Positions 51,998 through 61,872 of a stretch of 64,000 nt of DNA are shown here, one piece after another. This stretch comes from Thermonema rossianum DSM 10300 (GTDB lineage: Bacteria > Bacteroidota > Bacteroidia > Cytophagales > Thermonemataceae). The notes below the pieces were generated by a model. It was not told where the DNA came from. It ran no database searches and was given only the letters and a program-made list of their open reading frames with translations. Position 1 is the first letter of the stretch. Every line of letters starts with the position of its first letter. The stretch spans positions 1 through 64,000 of the forward strand of contig NZ_AUGC01000006.1 in NCBI RefSeq assembly GCF_000426825.1, in the 5' to 3' direction. The position numbers were made by a program, and so were the translations under genes.

Positions 51998-54769
51998 ATG
52001 AAAGGATATACACCCGCCGAGATAGAAAAAAAATGGCAACAGTACTGGGATGAGCAACAGGTTTACCGGGTCGATGAAATACCCGGTAAGCAGAAATTTT
52101 ATGTGCTCGATATGTTCCCCTACCCTTCCGGTGCCGGCTTGCATGTAGGCCACCCGTTGGGCTATATCGCCAGCGATATAGTAGCCCGCTACAAGCGGCA
52201 CCAAGGTTACAATGTGCTGCACCCCATGGGATTCGACTCCTTTGGCTTGCCTGCCGAGCAGTATGCCATACAAACCGGACAGCACCCGGCCATCACCACC
52301 GAAAAAAATATTGCCCGCTATAAAGAGCAGCTGCGTGCCATTGGCTTCTCCTATGACTGGAGCCGCGAAGTGCGCACTTCCGACCCCAAATATTATAAAT
52401 GGACCCAATGGATATTCCTCCAGCTCTTCGGTTCATGGTACAATAAACAAACCGACAAAGCCGAGCCCATCGAAACACTCATTGCCCACTTTGAAAAACA
52501 GGGCACCCAAGGGCTGAATGCCCACTGCAGCGAAGACACCCCGCAGTTTAGCGCCGAAGAATGGAAGGCTTTCGACGAGCGCAAAAAGCAAGAGATATTG
52601 TTGGACTACCGCCTGGCCTACCTCGATGACATGACCGTAAACTGGTGTCCGGCTTTGGGCATGGTGCTTTCCAACGATGAAGTAAAAGACGGCGTGTCGG
52701 AACGTGGCGGGCATCCCGTAGTAAAGAAAAAAATGCGGCAGTGGGCACTGCGCATTACCGCCTACGCCGAACGCCTGCTGGAAGGGCTCGAACGCATCGA
52801 CTGGTCGGAGGCCGTCAAAGAGATGCAACGCAACTGGATAGGCAAATCCTATGGCGCCGAAGTCAACTTCCCCATACAAGGGAAAGAAGACATGGCCATT
52901 AAAGTATTCACCACCCGCATCGATACTATTTTTGGTGTTACCTTCCTGGTATTGGCACCCGAGCACGAACTGGTAGAAAGCATCACCACCGAAGCGCAGC
53001 GTGCCGAGGTGATGGCCTATGTAGAAGAAGCCAAAAACCGCTCGGAACGCGACCGCATGAGCGACGTCAAGCATGTGTCCGGTGTCTTCACCGGCGCCTA
53101 TGTGGTGCATCCGTTCACCGGTAAGCCCATCCCCGTATGGATAGGCGACTATGTGCTGGCAGGTTACGGCACGGGGGCAGTAATGGCCGTGCCTTCATCT
53201 GACGACCGCGATTTCCGCTTCGCCAAGCATTTTGGCCTGCCCATCATTCCGGTTATTGAAGGCACCGAAACGCTCGAAAATCCCACCGAAATCAAACATG
53301 GGCGTCTTATCAACTCGGATTTCCTAAACGGACTCGACTGGCAGGAAGCCATCGAAAAAGCCATAGAAGAAGTTGAAAAACGTGGCTTGGGGCGCCGCCG
53401 CGTGCAATACAAGCTGCGTGATGCCGTCTTTGCCCGTCAGCGCTACTGGGGCGAACCCATTCCCATTGAATATCGCGACGGCATCCCCTATGCGCTGGAT
53501 GAAAAATACTTACCGTTGGAATTGCCACCCATTGACAAATACCTGCCCACCGAAGACGGCGACCCGCCTTTGGGACGCGCCGAAAACTGGGTAAGTCCCA
53601 ACGGCTACCCCTTGGAACTGAACACCATGCCCGGCTGGGCAGGCTCTTCGTGGTACTTCCTGCGCTATTGCGACCCCCACAACGAAGAGCGCTTCGCTTC
53701 GCCCGAAGCCATCGACTATTGGAAAAATGTGGACCTGTATATAGGCGGCACCGAACACGCCGTGGGGCACTTGCTTTATGCCCGCTTCTGGACCAAGTTC
53801 CTCTATGACCGCGGATGGATTCCCTTCGATGAGCCCTTCCAAAAGCTCGTGAATCAGGGCATGATTCAGGGGCGCTCAAACTTCGTGTATCGCATTAAAA
53901 ACACCAATACCTTTGTGTCTTACGGTCTCAAAGACCAATACGACACCGTACCCATGCATGTGGATATCAGCTTGGTGCACAACGATGTGCTGGATACCGA
54001 AGCCTTCCGGCGCTGGCGCCCGGACCTTGCCGATGCCGAGTTTATTCTGGAAGACGGCAAATATATCTGTGGCTACGAAGTAGAGAAAATGTCAAAATCG
54101 CGCTACAACGTAGTAAACCCCGACGACATCGTAGCCGAATATGGTGCCGACACCCTGCGCCTGTACGAAATGTTCTTAGGCCCCTTGGAACATTCGAAGC
54201 CTTGGAACACCCATGGTATCGATGGCGTCTATCGCTTCTTACGCAAAGTATGGCACCTTTTCTTCGATGAAGAAGGGCAATTGATAGTAACCGATGAAAC
54301 CCCGACCAAAGAAGAGTTGAAAGTGCTTCATCAAACCATCAAGCGGGTCAGCGAAGACATTGAACGCCTTTCGCTCAACACACCGGTAAGTAGCTTCATG
54401 GTGCTTACCAATGAGTTGCAGCGGCTTGGCTGCCACAAACGTGCCATCTTAGAGCCTTTTGTGGTGTTGCTTTCGCCTTATGCTCCGCACCTTGCCGAAG
54501 AGCTATGGCACGCCTTGGGGCACAACACCTCAGTAGTAGATGCCCCCTACCCCGAATATAACGAAAGCTATTTGGTAGAAGACAGCTTTGAATATCCGGT
54601 ATCCATCAATGGCAAGATGCGCACCAAAATCACTTTGCCCTTGGACATGCCCAAAGAAGAGATAGAACAAGTGGTGTTGCAAAACGAAATCGTACAGAAA
54701 TGGGTCGATGGCAAAACCCCGAAAAAAATAATCATCGTTCCCAAGCGCATCATCAACATTGTGGTATAA
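51998..54769 (+). CDS. leuS: Leucyl-tRNA synthetase
   Basis: 923 residues. HIGH-type motif [19 protein letters not shown] near residue 45; CP1 editing domain with [20 protein letters not shown]; the KMSKS motif [20 protein letters not shown] near 697; anticodon-binding helices ([15 protein letters not shown]) and C-terminal [20 protein letters not shown]. It contains an insertion before the CP1 domain ([20 protein letters not shown]), usual in Bacteroidota. Attaches leucine to tRNA-Leu. Own promoter and terminator. Confidence 0.98.
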   Translation: MKGYTPAEIEKKWQQYWDEQQVYRVDEIPGKQKFYVLDMFPYPSGAGLHVGHPLGYIASDIVARYKRHQGYNVLHPMGFDSFGLPAEQYAIQTGQHPAITTEKNIARYKEQLRAIGFSYDWSREVRTSDPKYYKWTQWIFLQLFGSWYNKQTDKAEPIETLIAHFEKQGTQGLNAHCSEDTPQFSAEEWKAFDERKKQEILLDYRLAYLDDMTVNWCPALGMVLSNDEVKDGVSERGGHPVVKKKMRQWALRITAYAERLLEGLERIDWSEAVKEMQRNWIGKSYGAEVNFPIQGKEDMAIKVFTTRIDTIFGVTFLVLAPEHELVESITTEAQRAEVMAYVEEAKNRSERDRMSDVKHVSGVFTGAYVVHPFTGKPIPVWIGDYVLAGYGTGAVMAVPSSDDRDFRFAKHFGLPIIPVIEGTETLENPTEIKHGRLINSDFLNGLDWQEAIEKAIEEVEKRGLGRRRVQYKLRDAVFARQRYWGEPIPIEYRDGIPYALDEKYLPLELPPIDKYLPTEDGDPPLGRAENWVSPNGYPLELNTMPGWAGSSWYFLRYCDPHNEERFASPEAIDYWKNVDLYIGGTEHAVGHLLYARFWTKFLYDRGWIPFDEPFQKLVNQGMIQGRSNFVYRIKNTNTFVSYGLKDQYDTVPMHVDISLVHNDVLDTEAFRRWRPDLADAEFILEDGKYICGYEVEKMSKSRYNVVNPDDIVAEYGADTLRLYEMFLGPLEHSKPWNTHGIDGVYRFLRKVWHLFFDEEGQLIVTDETPTKEELKVLHQTIKRVSEDIERLSLNTPVSSFMVLTNELQRLGCHKRAILEPFVVLLSPYAPHLAEELWHALGHNTSVVDAPYPEYNESYLVEDSFEYPVSINGKMRTKITLPLDMPKEEIEQVVLQNEIVQKWVDGKTPKKIIIVPKRIINIVV

Positions 54770-54778
54770 ATCAAATTC

Positions 54779-54809
54779 GAAGTGGCGCAGTTTTTGCGTC
54801 ACTTCTTTT
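54779..54809 (+). terminator. Terminator of leuS
   Basis: GAAGTGGCGCA (54779-54789) pairs with TGCGTCACTTC (54795-54805, one G-U pair), followed by TTTTG. It is 10 bases after the leuS stop. Confidence 0.8.
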
Positions 54810-54845
54810 GTTCCTTATGGTCGTACTGCTTTGAAAACCAATCCT

Positions 54846-55550
54846 ATGCCCTTCTTTCGTACCCCTGCTTTTTTGCGTCGCGCTTTCCCTTCTTGCTACT
54901 GGCAGGTGCCGTATAAACACACGCAACGCCCTACGCTTTATTTAACTTTCGATGACGGCCCCGTGCCCGAAGCAACCCCACAAGTCCTCCGCATCCTTGA
55001 CCAATATAATATCCGGGCTTCCTTCTTTTGTGTGGGCGACAATGTGCGCAAGCATCCCTCCTTGTTCCGGGAAGTGCTACAAGCAGGCCATACCGTAGGC
55101 AATCATACCTTTCACCATGTAAAAGGATGGCATACGTCACTTACTGCTTACTTGAAAGAAGTGAGCCTGTGCCGTCAAATCATGGAAGAAACTGCCGGCA
55201 CTGCCCTGCCGCGCCTGTTTCGTCCACCTTATGGGCGCATCAGTCCCAAGCAGCTGCGCGCACTGCGTCAGCATTATGCCGTGGTGATGTGGGATATTCT
55301 TACCCATGACTACGACCCACGCCTGCAAGCCGACGGGCTGCTGCCCCAACTGAAACCTCTGTTGCGCGATGGTAGCATTTTGGTCTTTCACGACAGCATC
55401 AAAGCATATCCACGGATGATACGCCTGCTGCCGGCCATCATAGAAGCAGGTCTGGAACGCGGCTTCTCTTTCGCCACCCTTGAAGAAGGTCTGGCACCGG
55501 CACTTACTGCATTGGCACTGCCTGCTGCCTATCGTTACGAACCCATGTAA
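54846..55550 (+). CDS. Polysaccharide deacetylase family protein
   Basis: 234 residues from the ATG at 54846 (MPFFRTPAFLRRAFPSCYWQ); a longer open frame runs back through the leuS terminator and is rejected. The NodB domain shows LYLTFDDGPVPEATPQVL (metal Asp at 35-36), the HxxxH metal pair in GHTVGNHTFHH (87 and 91), RLFRPPYGRIS and VMWDILTHDYDP. These are carbohydrate N- or O-deacetylase motifs. No signal peptide of the usual kind, only a basic start, so the site of action is uncertain. Substrate unknown (peptidoglycan or surface glycan). Confidence 0.9.
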   Translation: MPFFRTPAFLRRAFPSCYWQVPYKHTQRPTLYLTFDDGPVPEATPQVLRILDQYNIRASFFCVGDNVRKHPSLFREVLQAGHTVGNHTFHHVKGWHTSLTAYLKEVSLCRQIMEETAGTALPRLFRPPYGRISPKQLRALRQHYAVVMWDILTHDYDPRLQADGLLPQLKPLLRDGSILVFHDSIKAYPRMIRLLPAIIEAGLERGFSFATLEEGLAPALTALALPAAYRYEPM

Positions 55551-55569
55551 AGCAGTCAAGGCATAGCAC

Positions 55570-55600
55570 AGGCGCTTCCCTTACGAAGCGCCTTTTTTTT
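55570..55600 (+). terminator. Terminator of the deacetylase gene
   Basis: AGGCGCTTC with GAAGCGCCT (55570-55578 with 55585-55593), then eight T's. Confidence 0.92.
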
Positions 55601-55602
55601 CT

Positions 55603-55610
55603 TAGTTTTG
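55603..55610 (+). promoter_or_regulatory. -7 element of cysS
   Basis: TAGTTTTG fits TAnnTTTG and is 31 bases before the ATG at 55641. It follows directly on the terminator of the previous gene. No TTTG at the usual distance. Confidence 0.45.
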
Positions 55611-55640
55611 TCATTCAAAAATACGAAACCGCAAAAAACC

Positions 55641-57140
55641 ATGAGTCAACCGCAGAAGCTATATTTTTTCAATACACTGACCAAGAAAAAAGAGTTGTTC
55701 GAGCCACTGAACCCTCCTTTCGTGGGCATGTATGTGTGCGGTCCTACGGTGTACAACGATGCCCACTTGGGCAATGCCCGCCCCGCGGTGGTTTTTGATG
55801 TGCTCTACCGTCTGCTTCAGCATATGGGCTACAAAGTGCGTTATGTGCGCAACATTACCGACGTGGGACACCTCACCGGCGACAGCGACCACGGCGAAGA
55901 CAAGATAGCACAGCGTGCCAAGCTGGAACAGCTCGAGCCCATGGAAGTGGTTCAGCGCTATACGGTAAAGTATCACCGCGTGATGGACTGGCTCAATGTG
56001 TTGCGTCCAAGCATTGAACCCACGGCTACCGGCCACATACTGGAACAGATAGAAGCAGTACAGCGCATCATAGACAAAGGTTGGGCATACGAAGTGAACG
56101 GCTCGGTTTATTTCGATGTGCCCAAATATGCACAAAGCCACCCCTATGGCGAGCTTTCGGGACGTGACCCCGAAGAGCAAATGGCCAACAGCCGCGACAA
56201 CCTCGAAGGGCAAGAAGAAAAGCGCCACCCTGCTGATTTTGCCCTTTGGAAAAAAGCCAACCCCGAGCATATTATGCGCTGGAACTCACCTTGGGGCGCC
56301 GGATTCCCCGGTTGGCACCTTGAATGTACTGTCATGAGCACCAAATACTTGGGCGAAACCTTCGATATCCACGGGGGCGGCATGGACCTGGTGTTCCCCC
56401 ACCATGAGTGTGAAATAGCCCAAGCCAAAGCAGCCAACGACGGCAAGCCGCCGGTGCGCTACTGGTTGCACAACAACCTGATTACCATTGAAGGAAAGAA
56501 AATGAGCAAGTCGCTGGGCAACTTCATCACACTTGAAGAGTTGTTCAGCGGCAACAGCCCTCTTATTTCCCAGCCCTATACCCCCATGACCGTGCGCTTG
56601 TTCTTACTGCTGGCACATTACCGCAGTACCCTCGACTTCTCGGACCAAGCGCTGCAAGCCGCACGCAAGGTGTATATCAAGCTGCTGAATGCCATCCGTG
56701 ACTTGAAAAAAATGCACTATCCCGAAACGACGGGCGAACACAACGAAAAACTCGAAAAAGAAATCACCCAAGGTTTGGACAAGGCGTGGGCTGCCCTTTA
56801 TGATGATTTGAATACGGCACTCTGCCTTACCCATCTTCAAGCCTTGGTAAAAAAAGTGAATCAGTTCCGCACCAATCCACAAGCCATCGGGCAAGTAGCC
56901 CCCGAAATATTTGCCCGCTTGCAACAGGAAATGCCCCTGCTGTGGGAAGATATTTTGGGCATGAAAGAAGAGCGTCCCGAAGCTTTTGAGCCCTTGCTCG
57001 ATATTATACTGAAGCACTACGCAGAAGCCAAAGCCCAAAAGCAATACGACAAAGTAGATGCCATCCGTGCCGATCTGAAGACCTTGGGCATTGCCGTGCG
57101 TGACAGCAAGCAAGGCATCGACTGGGCTTATGAAGAATAG
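55641..57140 (+). CDS. cysS: Cysteinyl-tRNA synthetase
   Basis: 499 residues from the ATG at 55641 (MSQPQKLYFFNTLTKKKELF). The HIGH-type box is VCGPTVYNDAHLGNARPA with zinc Cys33; the other zinc ligands are in GWHLECTVMS and FPHHECEIAQ; KMSKS near residue 287 (IEGKKMSKSLGNFITLEELF). C-terminal helical anticodon domain ends RDSKQGIDWAYEE. Attaches cysteine to tRNA-Cys. An earlier ATG at 55608 lies inside the promoter and is rejected. Confidence 0.97.
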   Translation: MSQPQKLYFFNTLTKKKELFEPLNPPFVGMYVCGPTVYNDAHLGNARPAVVFDVLYRLLQHMGYKVRYVRNITDVGHLTGDSDHGEDKIAQRAKLEQLEPMEVVQRYTVKYHRVMDWLNVLRPSIEPTATGHILEQIEAVQRIIDKGWAYEVNGSVYFDVPKYAQSHPYGELSGRDPEEQMANSRDNLEGQEEKRHPADFALWKKANPEHIMRWNSPWGAGFPGWHLECTVMSTKYLGETFDIHGGGMDLVFPHHECEIAQAKAANDGKPPVRYWLHNNLITIEGKKMSKSLGNFITLEELFSGNSPLISQPYTPMTVRLFLLLAHYRSTLDFSDQALQAARKVYIKLLNAIRDLKKMHYPETTGEHNEKLEKEITQGLDKAWAALYDDLNTALCLTHLQALVKKVNQFRTNPQAIGQVAPEIFARLQQEMPLLWEDILGMKEERPEAFEPLLDIILKHYAEAKAQKQYDKVDAIRADLKTLGIAVRDSKQGIDWAYEE

Positions 57141-57154
57141 AATAAAAACAAAAG

Positions 57155-57185
57155 CTGCCGGTGGGGCATGTCCATCCGCCGGCAG
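57155..57185 (+). terminator. Hairpin after cysS
   Basis: CTGCCGG (57155-57161) pairs with CCGGCAG (57179-57185), extended by three more pairs. No T-run follows, so it is only terminator-like. Confidence 0.4.
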
Positions 57186-57221
57186 GCTGTTCAAGCAAAA
57201 AAATATAAATGTCTATTTGTC

Positions 57222-58256
57222 ATGAAACGATATTTTTCCCTTTTCATTCTGCTTGGCTTATGCTGTGCTTTGTTCGCCGGCTGTGAGCAAAACAAGCAGC
57301 AAAGCCGCCAAGAGCAAAAGAAGCCATCCATCACCCTCAAACAAACCCCTTCTTTCAGTGCCGACTCCGCTTATGCCTACATCAAAGCACAAGTAGCGTT
57401 TGGGCCCCGTACGCCCGGCTCGGCCGCTCATGATGCCTGTGGGCGCTGGCTCTATGAAAAATTGCAAAATTTCGGGCTGCAAACACAAATGCAAGTATTC
57501 GAAGCAGAATCGTTTGACGGAAAGACCTACATAGGGCGTAATATCATTGCCAGCTATCGCCCCGACATACAACGCCGCATCTTGCTTATGGCACACTGGG
57601 ATACCCGTGCTTTTGCAGACAAAGAGACGGCCGACTCTTTGTGGCGCAAGCCCATAGACGGCGCCAATGACGGGGGCAGTGGTGTGGCCGTATTGCTGGA
57701 AGTAGCCCGTCTGCTGGCAAGCCATCAACCGGCAGTAGGTGTTGATATTGTTCTTTTCGACATGGAAGATAACGGACTCCCCGAGTTCATAGATGAGTTC
57801 GAAGGCAACCCCTCTGTCTATTGGTGCCAAGGCTCGCAGTATTGGGCAAAAAACCCACATGTACCTAACTACAGTGCTTACTACGGAATTCTGCTGGATA
57901 TGGTAGGTGCACAAAATGCGCGTTTTTACAAAGAACCATATTCCATGGAATATGCCCCTCAAATAGTGGAAAAAGTATGGCAGATAGCTCAAATGATGGG
58001 CTACGGGCATTATTTTGTCAATCAAAAAGCAAATATGAGCTTTGGCGGCATTTTGGACGACCATTTCTATGTGAACCGCGATGCCAAGATTCCAAGCATC
58101 GATATCATCGATTATCAAGACGGCTTTGGTGATTATCACCATACTTTAAAAGACAACCTGTCAATCATCGATAAAAACACATTGAAAGCGGTAGGCGATG
58201 TGGTGTTACAGGTGCTTTACCAAGAGATTGTACAAGAGAAAAATGCACAGCAATAA
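57222..58256 (+). CDS. M28-family lipoprotein, glutaminyl-peptide cyclotransferase-like
   Basis: 344 residues from the ATG at 57222 (MKRYFSLFILLGLCCALFAG), with lipidated Cys21 (FAGC). Zinc-site motifs: MAHWDTRA near residue 122, GANDGGSGVAVLLE (metal Asp), LFDMEDNG, LDMVGAQN and the final YHHTLKDN. The order matches M28 and is closer to bacterial glutaminyl cyclases than to aminopeptidases. It would act in the periplasm or on the outer membrane, cyclising N-terminal glutamine or trimming peptides; T9SS cargo often needs such processing. The next gene starts inside its end (14-base overlap). Confidence 0.86.
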   Translation: MKRYFSLFILLGLCCALFAGCEQNKQQSRQEQKKPSITLKQTPSFSADSAYAYIKAQVAFGPRTPGSAAHDACGRWLYEKLQNFGLQTQMQVFEAESFDGKTYIGRNIIASYRPDIQRRILLMAHWDTRAFADKETADSLWRKPIDGANDGGSGVAVLLEVARLLASHQPAVGVDIVLFDMEDNGLPEFIDEFEGNPSVYWCQGSQYWAKNPHVPNYSAYYGILLDMVGAQNARFYKEPYSMEYAPQIVEKVWQIAQMMGYGHYFVNQKANMSFGGILDDHFYVNRDAKIPSIDIIDYQDGFGDYHHTLKDNLSIIDKNTLKAVGDVVLQVLYQEIVQEKNAQQ

Positions 58257-59052
58257 ATTCCTCCTTTGTATTTTATTTTGCTTTTTGTGGGGCAGCTTCC
58301 CGGTGAACGCTCAAATACTGAATATAGAAAAAGAACGGCTGCTGCCCGACTCTGCCAATTACTGGATGCTGAACCTGGGCACTTCTTTGAGCCTTTACAA
58401 CCGTTCGGCACTCGACGACACCCCCTTGCGCTACACTTCGGTGCGGGGCAACCTGGACGTGTTGCGCGCAGGGCAAAAACATCTTTATTTGCTTTTGAAC
58501 CAATACAGCTATCTGAAAATCAACGATGCCGAGTTTTTTAACTTTGGCTATACACACTTGCGCAGCAACCTCTTCTGGCAGCGCACACTGTCGTATGAGC
58601 TGTTTGCACAGTGGCAGGTAGATAAACTGCGCGGCCTGCAGGAACGTTACCTGGGCGGTGCCGGCATTCGTTGGCGCTTGCTCGACACCCCCCACCATCA
58701 CATATTTGTGGGCATGGGCTTCATGGCAGAGCGCGAGCGCTGGCAACTCAGCGATGCAAGCACACGCTACGAAGCCAATCCTTTTTTCTGGAAGTCATCC
58801 AACTATATTCACTGGCGTGGACAAATCTCGCCTACCGTCAAAACGGTCATGGCGGTCTATTACCAAACAGGCTATGACGAATCGGTAAGCAATTTCCGCC
58901 ACCGGCTTAGTGGCGAGCTGCACCTCAATTTTCCTATTTCTCAAAAGCTGAAATTCAACACTTCATTTACTGCTTCTTACGAAAGCCTGCCACTGATTCC
59001 CATCACTCCTTTTATTTATCAGTTCAGCCAAGGGCTCACTTTGAGTTTGTAA
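58243..59052 (+). CDS. Probable outer-membrane beta-barrel protein (DUF481-like)
   Basis: 269 residues from the ATG at 58243. Signal peptide MHSNKFLLCILFCFLWGSFP with cleavage after VNAQ. The rest alternates hydrophobic and polar residues (YLLLNQYSYLKINDAEFFNF; LSYELFAQWQVDKLRGLQER; RWRLLDTPHHHIFVGMGFMA), ending in SLSL with aromatic residues near strand ends, as in outer-membrane barrels. Resembles the DUF481/YdiY group. It overlaps the M28 gene and is co-transcribed. Function unknown. Confidence 0.78.
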   Translation: MHSNKFLLCILFCFLWGSFPVNAQILNIEKERLLPDSANYWMLNLGTSLSLYNRSALDDTPLRYTSVRGNLDVLRAGQKHLYLLLNQYSYLKINDAEFFNFGYTHLRSNLFWQRTLSYELFAQWQVDKLRGLQERYLGGAGIRWRLLDTPHHHIFVGMGFMAERERWQLSDASTRYEANPFFWKSSNYIHWRGQISPTVKTVMAVYYQTGYDESVSNFRHRLSGELHLNFPISQKLKFNTSFTASYESLPLIPITPFIYQFSQGLTLSL

Positions 59053-59094
59053 ACCGGTATGCCATATCGAAATTTCTTCATATCACGGCGTCTT

Positions 59095-59113
59095 TGACAG
59101 GCGCCGTTTTTTT
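59095..59113 (+). terminator. Terminator of the M28/barrel operon
   Basis: ACGGCG/CGCCGT stem (59095-59100 with 59102-59107 side) followed by TTTTTTT. It is 43 bases after the stop. Confidence 0.75.
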
Positions 59114-59204
59114 GTAGGCTGCCGTGCGCCTTCAGCAGACGTGTTTCCGGTTCAAATTGTACTTCTTCCATCAAAAAGGACCGGCCCCCGGTATTTTTAG
59201 CCTC

Positions 59205-59278
59205 TGCAAAAAGTATTCATCCTTCTGCAAAATATACACTCCCATATTGCTTATTTTCAAGACTTTTGCATAAAGTAA
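59205..59278 (+). promoter_or_regulatory. Phased direct repeats upstream of the AraC-type regulator
   Basis: TGCAAAAAGTA at 59205, TGCAAAATATA at 59226 and TGCATAAAGTA at 59267; the first and last differ at one base and the first two are 21 bases apart, two helical turns. The last ends about 23 bases before the regulator start. The pattern fits AraC half-sites for autoregulation. Confidence 0.45.
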
Positions 59279-59300
59279 AGAAGCCTAAAAAACACGAAGC

Positions 59301-60212
59301 ATGAAAACAATACGTCGCATCCATACGGTAGCCGATTTTCACCGCCTGATGCAACTCGCCCCGCCGGAACACCCGCTGGTATCGGTGATAAAAACCGCCG
59401 ACAGCCACGCCCATACCATAGAAGGCAAATTTCAGCTCAACCTATATATGATCAGCTGTAAGACTGCCTGCGAAGCCGGCATACGATATGGCCGGAATGC
59501 TTTCGACTTTGAATCCGGCTCCATCATATTTACTGCTCCGGGACAAGTATTCGAAATAACAGAAACTCCCCCGGCGGCTGATGCTTCCGGCTACGATGGC
59601 TGGACCCTTGTTTTCCACCCTGATTTGATACGCCACCACCCGCTCGCTCAACAAATATCCGGTTATTCTTTTTTCAGTTATGAGATTTACGAAGCACTTC
59701 ATGTGTCTGAGAAAGAGAAAAACATACTTTTTGAGTTTGTAAAAAATATCAAAAACGAAATAGAGCAAAATATTGACAGGCATTCGCAAGAAATCATCAT
59801 CTCTAACATAGAAAGCATTTTGAAATACAGCCGCCGGTTCTACGACAGACAATTTTACACGCGCGCACCACTTCACAAGGATATACTGGCACGTTTCGAA
59901 GCTTTTCTAAAAGAGTACTTTGCTTCTGAAAAGCTTGCCAATCAAGGCCTCCCCTCTATTCAACAATGTGGGGAAGCGCTGAATATGTCGGGGCATTATC
60001 TCAGCGACTTGCTGAAGGCAGAAACCGGCATGAGCGCCCGCGAGCATATTCATAACTACCTGATAGAACAAGCCAAGAACAAGCTGCTTGGCAGCAATGC
60101 CTCTATAAGCGAAATAGCCTACGAATTGGGATTTGAGTACCCGCAGCACTTCAGCAAGCTATTTAAATCAAAAACCGGTGTATCTCCTTCTGAATACCGC
60201 AGAGTAAATTAA
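59301..60212 (+). CDS. AraC-family transcriptional regulator
   Basis: 303 residues. The N-terminal 180 residues form a cupin-like sensing domain (HAHTIEGKFQLNLYMISCKT; IFTAPGQVFEITETPP). The last 100 hold two helix-turn-helix units (NQGLPSIQQCGEALNMSGHY; NASISEIAYELGFEYPQHFS) ending SPSEYRRVN, the classic AraC end. It probably controls the SDR gene 21 bases downstream, and itself. The signal is unknown. Direct repeats at 59205-59278 are the likely binding sites. Confidence 0.92.
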   Translation: MKTIRRIHTVADFHRLMQLAPPEHPLVSVIKTADSHAHTIEGKFQLNLYMISCKTACEAGIRYGRNAFDFESGSIIFTAPGQVFEITETPPAADASGYDGWTLVFHPDLIRHHPLAQQISGYSFFSYEIYEALHVSEKEKNILFEFVKNIKNEIEQNIDRHSQEIIISNIESILKYSRRFYDRQFYTRAPLHKDILARFEAFLKEYFASEKLANQGLPSIQQCGEALNMSGHYLSDLLKAETGMSAREHIHNYLIEQAKNKLLGSNASISEIAYELGFEYPQHFSKLFKSKTGVSPSEYRRVN

Positions 60213-60232
60213 TTCAAAACAACCATAAGACA

Positions 60233-61180
60233 ATGAGCACACAATATTTTGGCAAAAACGGCTGGACACCCGAACGTATCAAAAACTTGCATGGAAAGAC
60301 CTATCTTATTACCGGTACCAACACCGGCGCCGGATTTGAAGCTGCCAGGATGCTCCTTTCAAAAGGCGCAGAAGTGGTTATGCTGAACCGAAGCGAAGAA
60401 AAAACACTTAAAGCAATAGATAGCCTAAAGGAAAGCATAGGCAGCCACATCAAGGTATCCTTTATTAAACTCGACCTGTCAAGCCTGTCATCTGTGCGCC
60501 GGGCGGCAGAAGAAGTCATACATAAAATACCGCATATAGATGCCTTGATTTGTAATGCCGCCGTTGCTCAGATAGCCACACGTACCCTCACCGCCGACGG
60601 TTTTGAAATGCAACTTGGCGTTAACTACTACGCTTACTTTTTACTTACTCAGCTGCTTTTCGATAAAATCGAGCAATCAAAGGGAAGAATTGTGTATGTA
60701 TCAAGTGAAGGATACAAGATGGGATTGAAGCGAATCAAGTTTGAAGACATGAACTTCAACGAAGGTTATGCGCCCAATACAGCTTATGCACAAAGCAAGC
60801 TGGCACTCATGGTATTTGCCTATGAGCTTCAAAGACGCATAAAGAAAGCACAAAAACAGGTAAAGGTATATGTATGCCATCCCGGCGCAGCGAAAACTTC
60901 ACTCATTCGTCCCAATGCGCCATGGCTCACTCGTGCCACCTGGTGGATACTGGCACATTCACCACTCGTGCAATCAGCCGAAAAAGGCGCCTACCCGGAA
61001 GTGATGTGTGCCACTGAAGAAAACTTAAAGCAAGAAGCCTTTTATGGTCCTACCGGCTTCATGCAGTGGTCCGGACCTGTGGGCGAATGCAAAGTAGAGC
61101 CTTTCGTCTTTGATGAAACTGCTGCTGCCAAATTATGGGCAATTTCAGAAGAAGCAACTCATTGCAAGTGGACTTTTTAA
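60233..61180 (+). CDS. Short-chain dehydrogenase/reductase (retinol-dehydrogenase-like)
   Basis: 315 residues. Cofactor motif TYLITGTNTGAGFEAARMLL at 28-35; FIKLDLSSLSSVRRAAEE; NAA in ALICNAAVAQ; catalytic serine VYVSSEGYKM; YxxxK in TAYAQSKLALMVF near residue 184. The C-terminal extension is longer than in classical SDRs and resembles the retinol dehydrogenase/WW-oxidoreductase group. NADP(H) use is likely from the T-N-T-G context but is not certain. It is downstream of the AraC regulator; substrate unknown. Confidence 0.9.
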   Translation: MSTQYFGKNGWTPERIKNLHGKTYLITGTNTGAGFEAARMLLSKGAEVVMLNRSEEKTLKAIDSLKESIGSHIKVSFIKLDLSSLSSVRRAAEEVIHKIPHIDALICNAAVAQIATRTLTADGFEMQLGVNYYAYFLLTQLLFDKIEQSKGRIVYVSSEGYKMGLKRIKFEDMNFNEGYAPNTAYAQSKLALMVFAYELQRRIKKAQKQVKVYVCHPGAAKTSLIRPNAPWLTRATWWILAHSPLVQSAEKGAYPEVMCATEENLKQEAFYGPTGFMQWSGPVGECKVEPFVFDETAAAKLWAISEEATHCKWTF

Positions 61181-61192
61181 ACTAAAAACAGT

Positions 61193-61717
61193 ATGGAAAT
61201 CATAAAAACCTCCATAGAGTGGGCAAGAAACGAAGTGTTTTCGTCGGCATTCTTCATCCTTTTCGGTGCTCTTTTCTTGTCTGCAAGTGCCGGATTCTGG
61301 CAGCTGGGCAAGACAGACCTGGCCAAAGCGTATGTTGTGCCCACCCTCATAGCCGGCACCCTGCTTTTGGTGATAGGCATAGGGCTGGTGTTCAGCAACC
61401 AGCGGCGGCTTGCTACTTTTGAAGAAGCCTACCGGCAAAATCCTGTTGCTTTCGTAGAGTCGGAAATTGTCCGCACCGAAAAGACCATCAAGGAATATCA
61501 AAATGTAGTGTTTACAGCCATTCCCATCATCATCATTGTGGCAGCCTTGTGCATTATTTTCATAAACGGCGCCACATGGCGTGCAAGCATGATTATCACC
61601 ATTGCCATGATGTCCGTAATTCTAATAATAGACAGCAATGCCAAACAAAGGATGGAAGCATATCATCAAAAGCTCATAGAAGCCCGGGCATATTTTAAAC
61701 AACACAACACACCTTAG
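61193..61717 (+). CDS. Four-span membrane protein linked to AraC-SDR
   Basis: 174 residues. Hydrophobic segments near 18-34 ([18 protein letters not shown]), 48-68 ([20 protein letters not shown]), 106-124 ([20 protein letters not shown]) and 130-146 ([16 protein letters not shown]). The conserved block [17 protein letters not shown] is between spans 2 and 3. I recall similar proteins next to AraC regulators in other Bacteroidota, without known function. It follows the SDR gene by 12 bases; a co-expressed partner is inferred. Confidence 0.8.
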   Translation: MEIIKTSIEWARNEVFSSAFFILFGALFLSASAGFWQLGKTDLAKAYVVPTLIAGTLLLVIGIGLVFSNQRRLATFEEAYRQNPVAFVESEIVRTEKTIKEYQNVVFTAIPIIIIVAALCIIFINGATWRASMIITIAMMSVILIIDSNAKQRMEAYHQKLIEARAYFKQHNTP

Positions 61718-61747
61718 CCGTTTTTTTATTAGTCAAGCATGTGTCGT

Positions 61748-61790
61748 CCGTTGTGCATCTTTGTTTTGTACAACGGGCTTTCTCTTTTCC
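61748..61790 (+). terminator. Terminator-like hairpin after the membrane protein
   Basis: CCGTTGT (61748-61754) pairs with ACAACGG (61770-61776), extended imperfectly, followed by CTTTCTCTTTT. Confidence 0.5.
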
Positions 61791-61872
61791 TTCCATTTAC
61801 CCCCGTTTAAAAATAAAAGCGGTAAGCAGCTTTTTATTATCTTCATCTGGTAGAAACCAAACCCATATAAAC

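Noticed and set aside
55608-55640. Earlier ATG for cysS
   Set aside because: It overlaps the promoter -7 element at 55603-55610; the family start is at 55641.
59114-59300. Possible tRNA-like stretch (GGTTCAAATTG) before the AraC gene
   Set aside because: No cloverleaf can be drawn and no acceptor stem is present.
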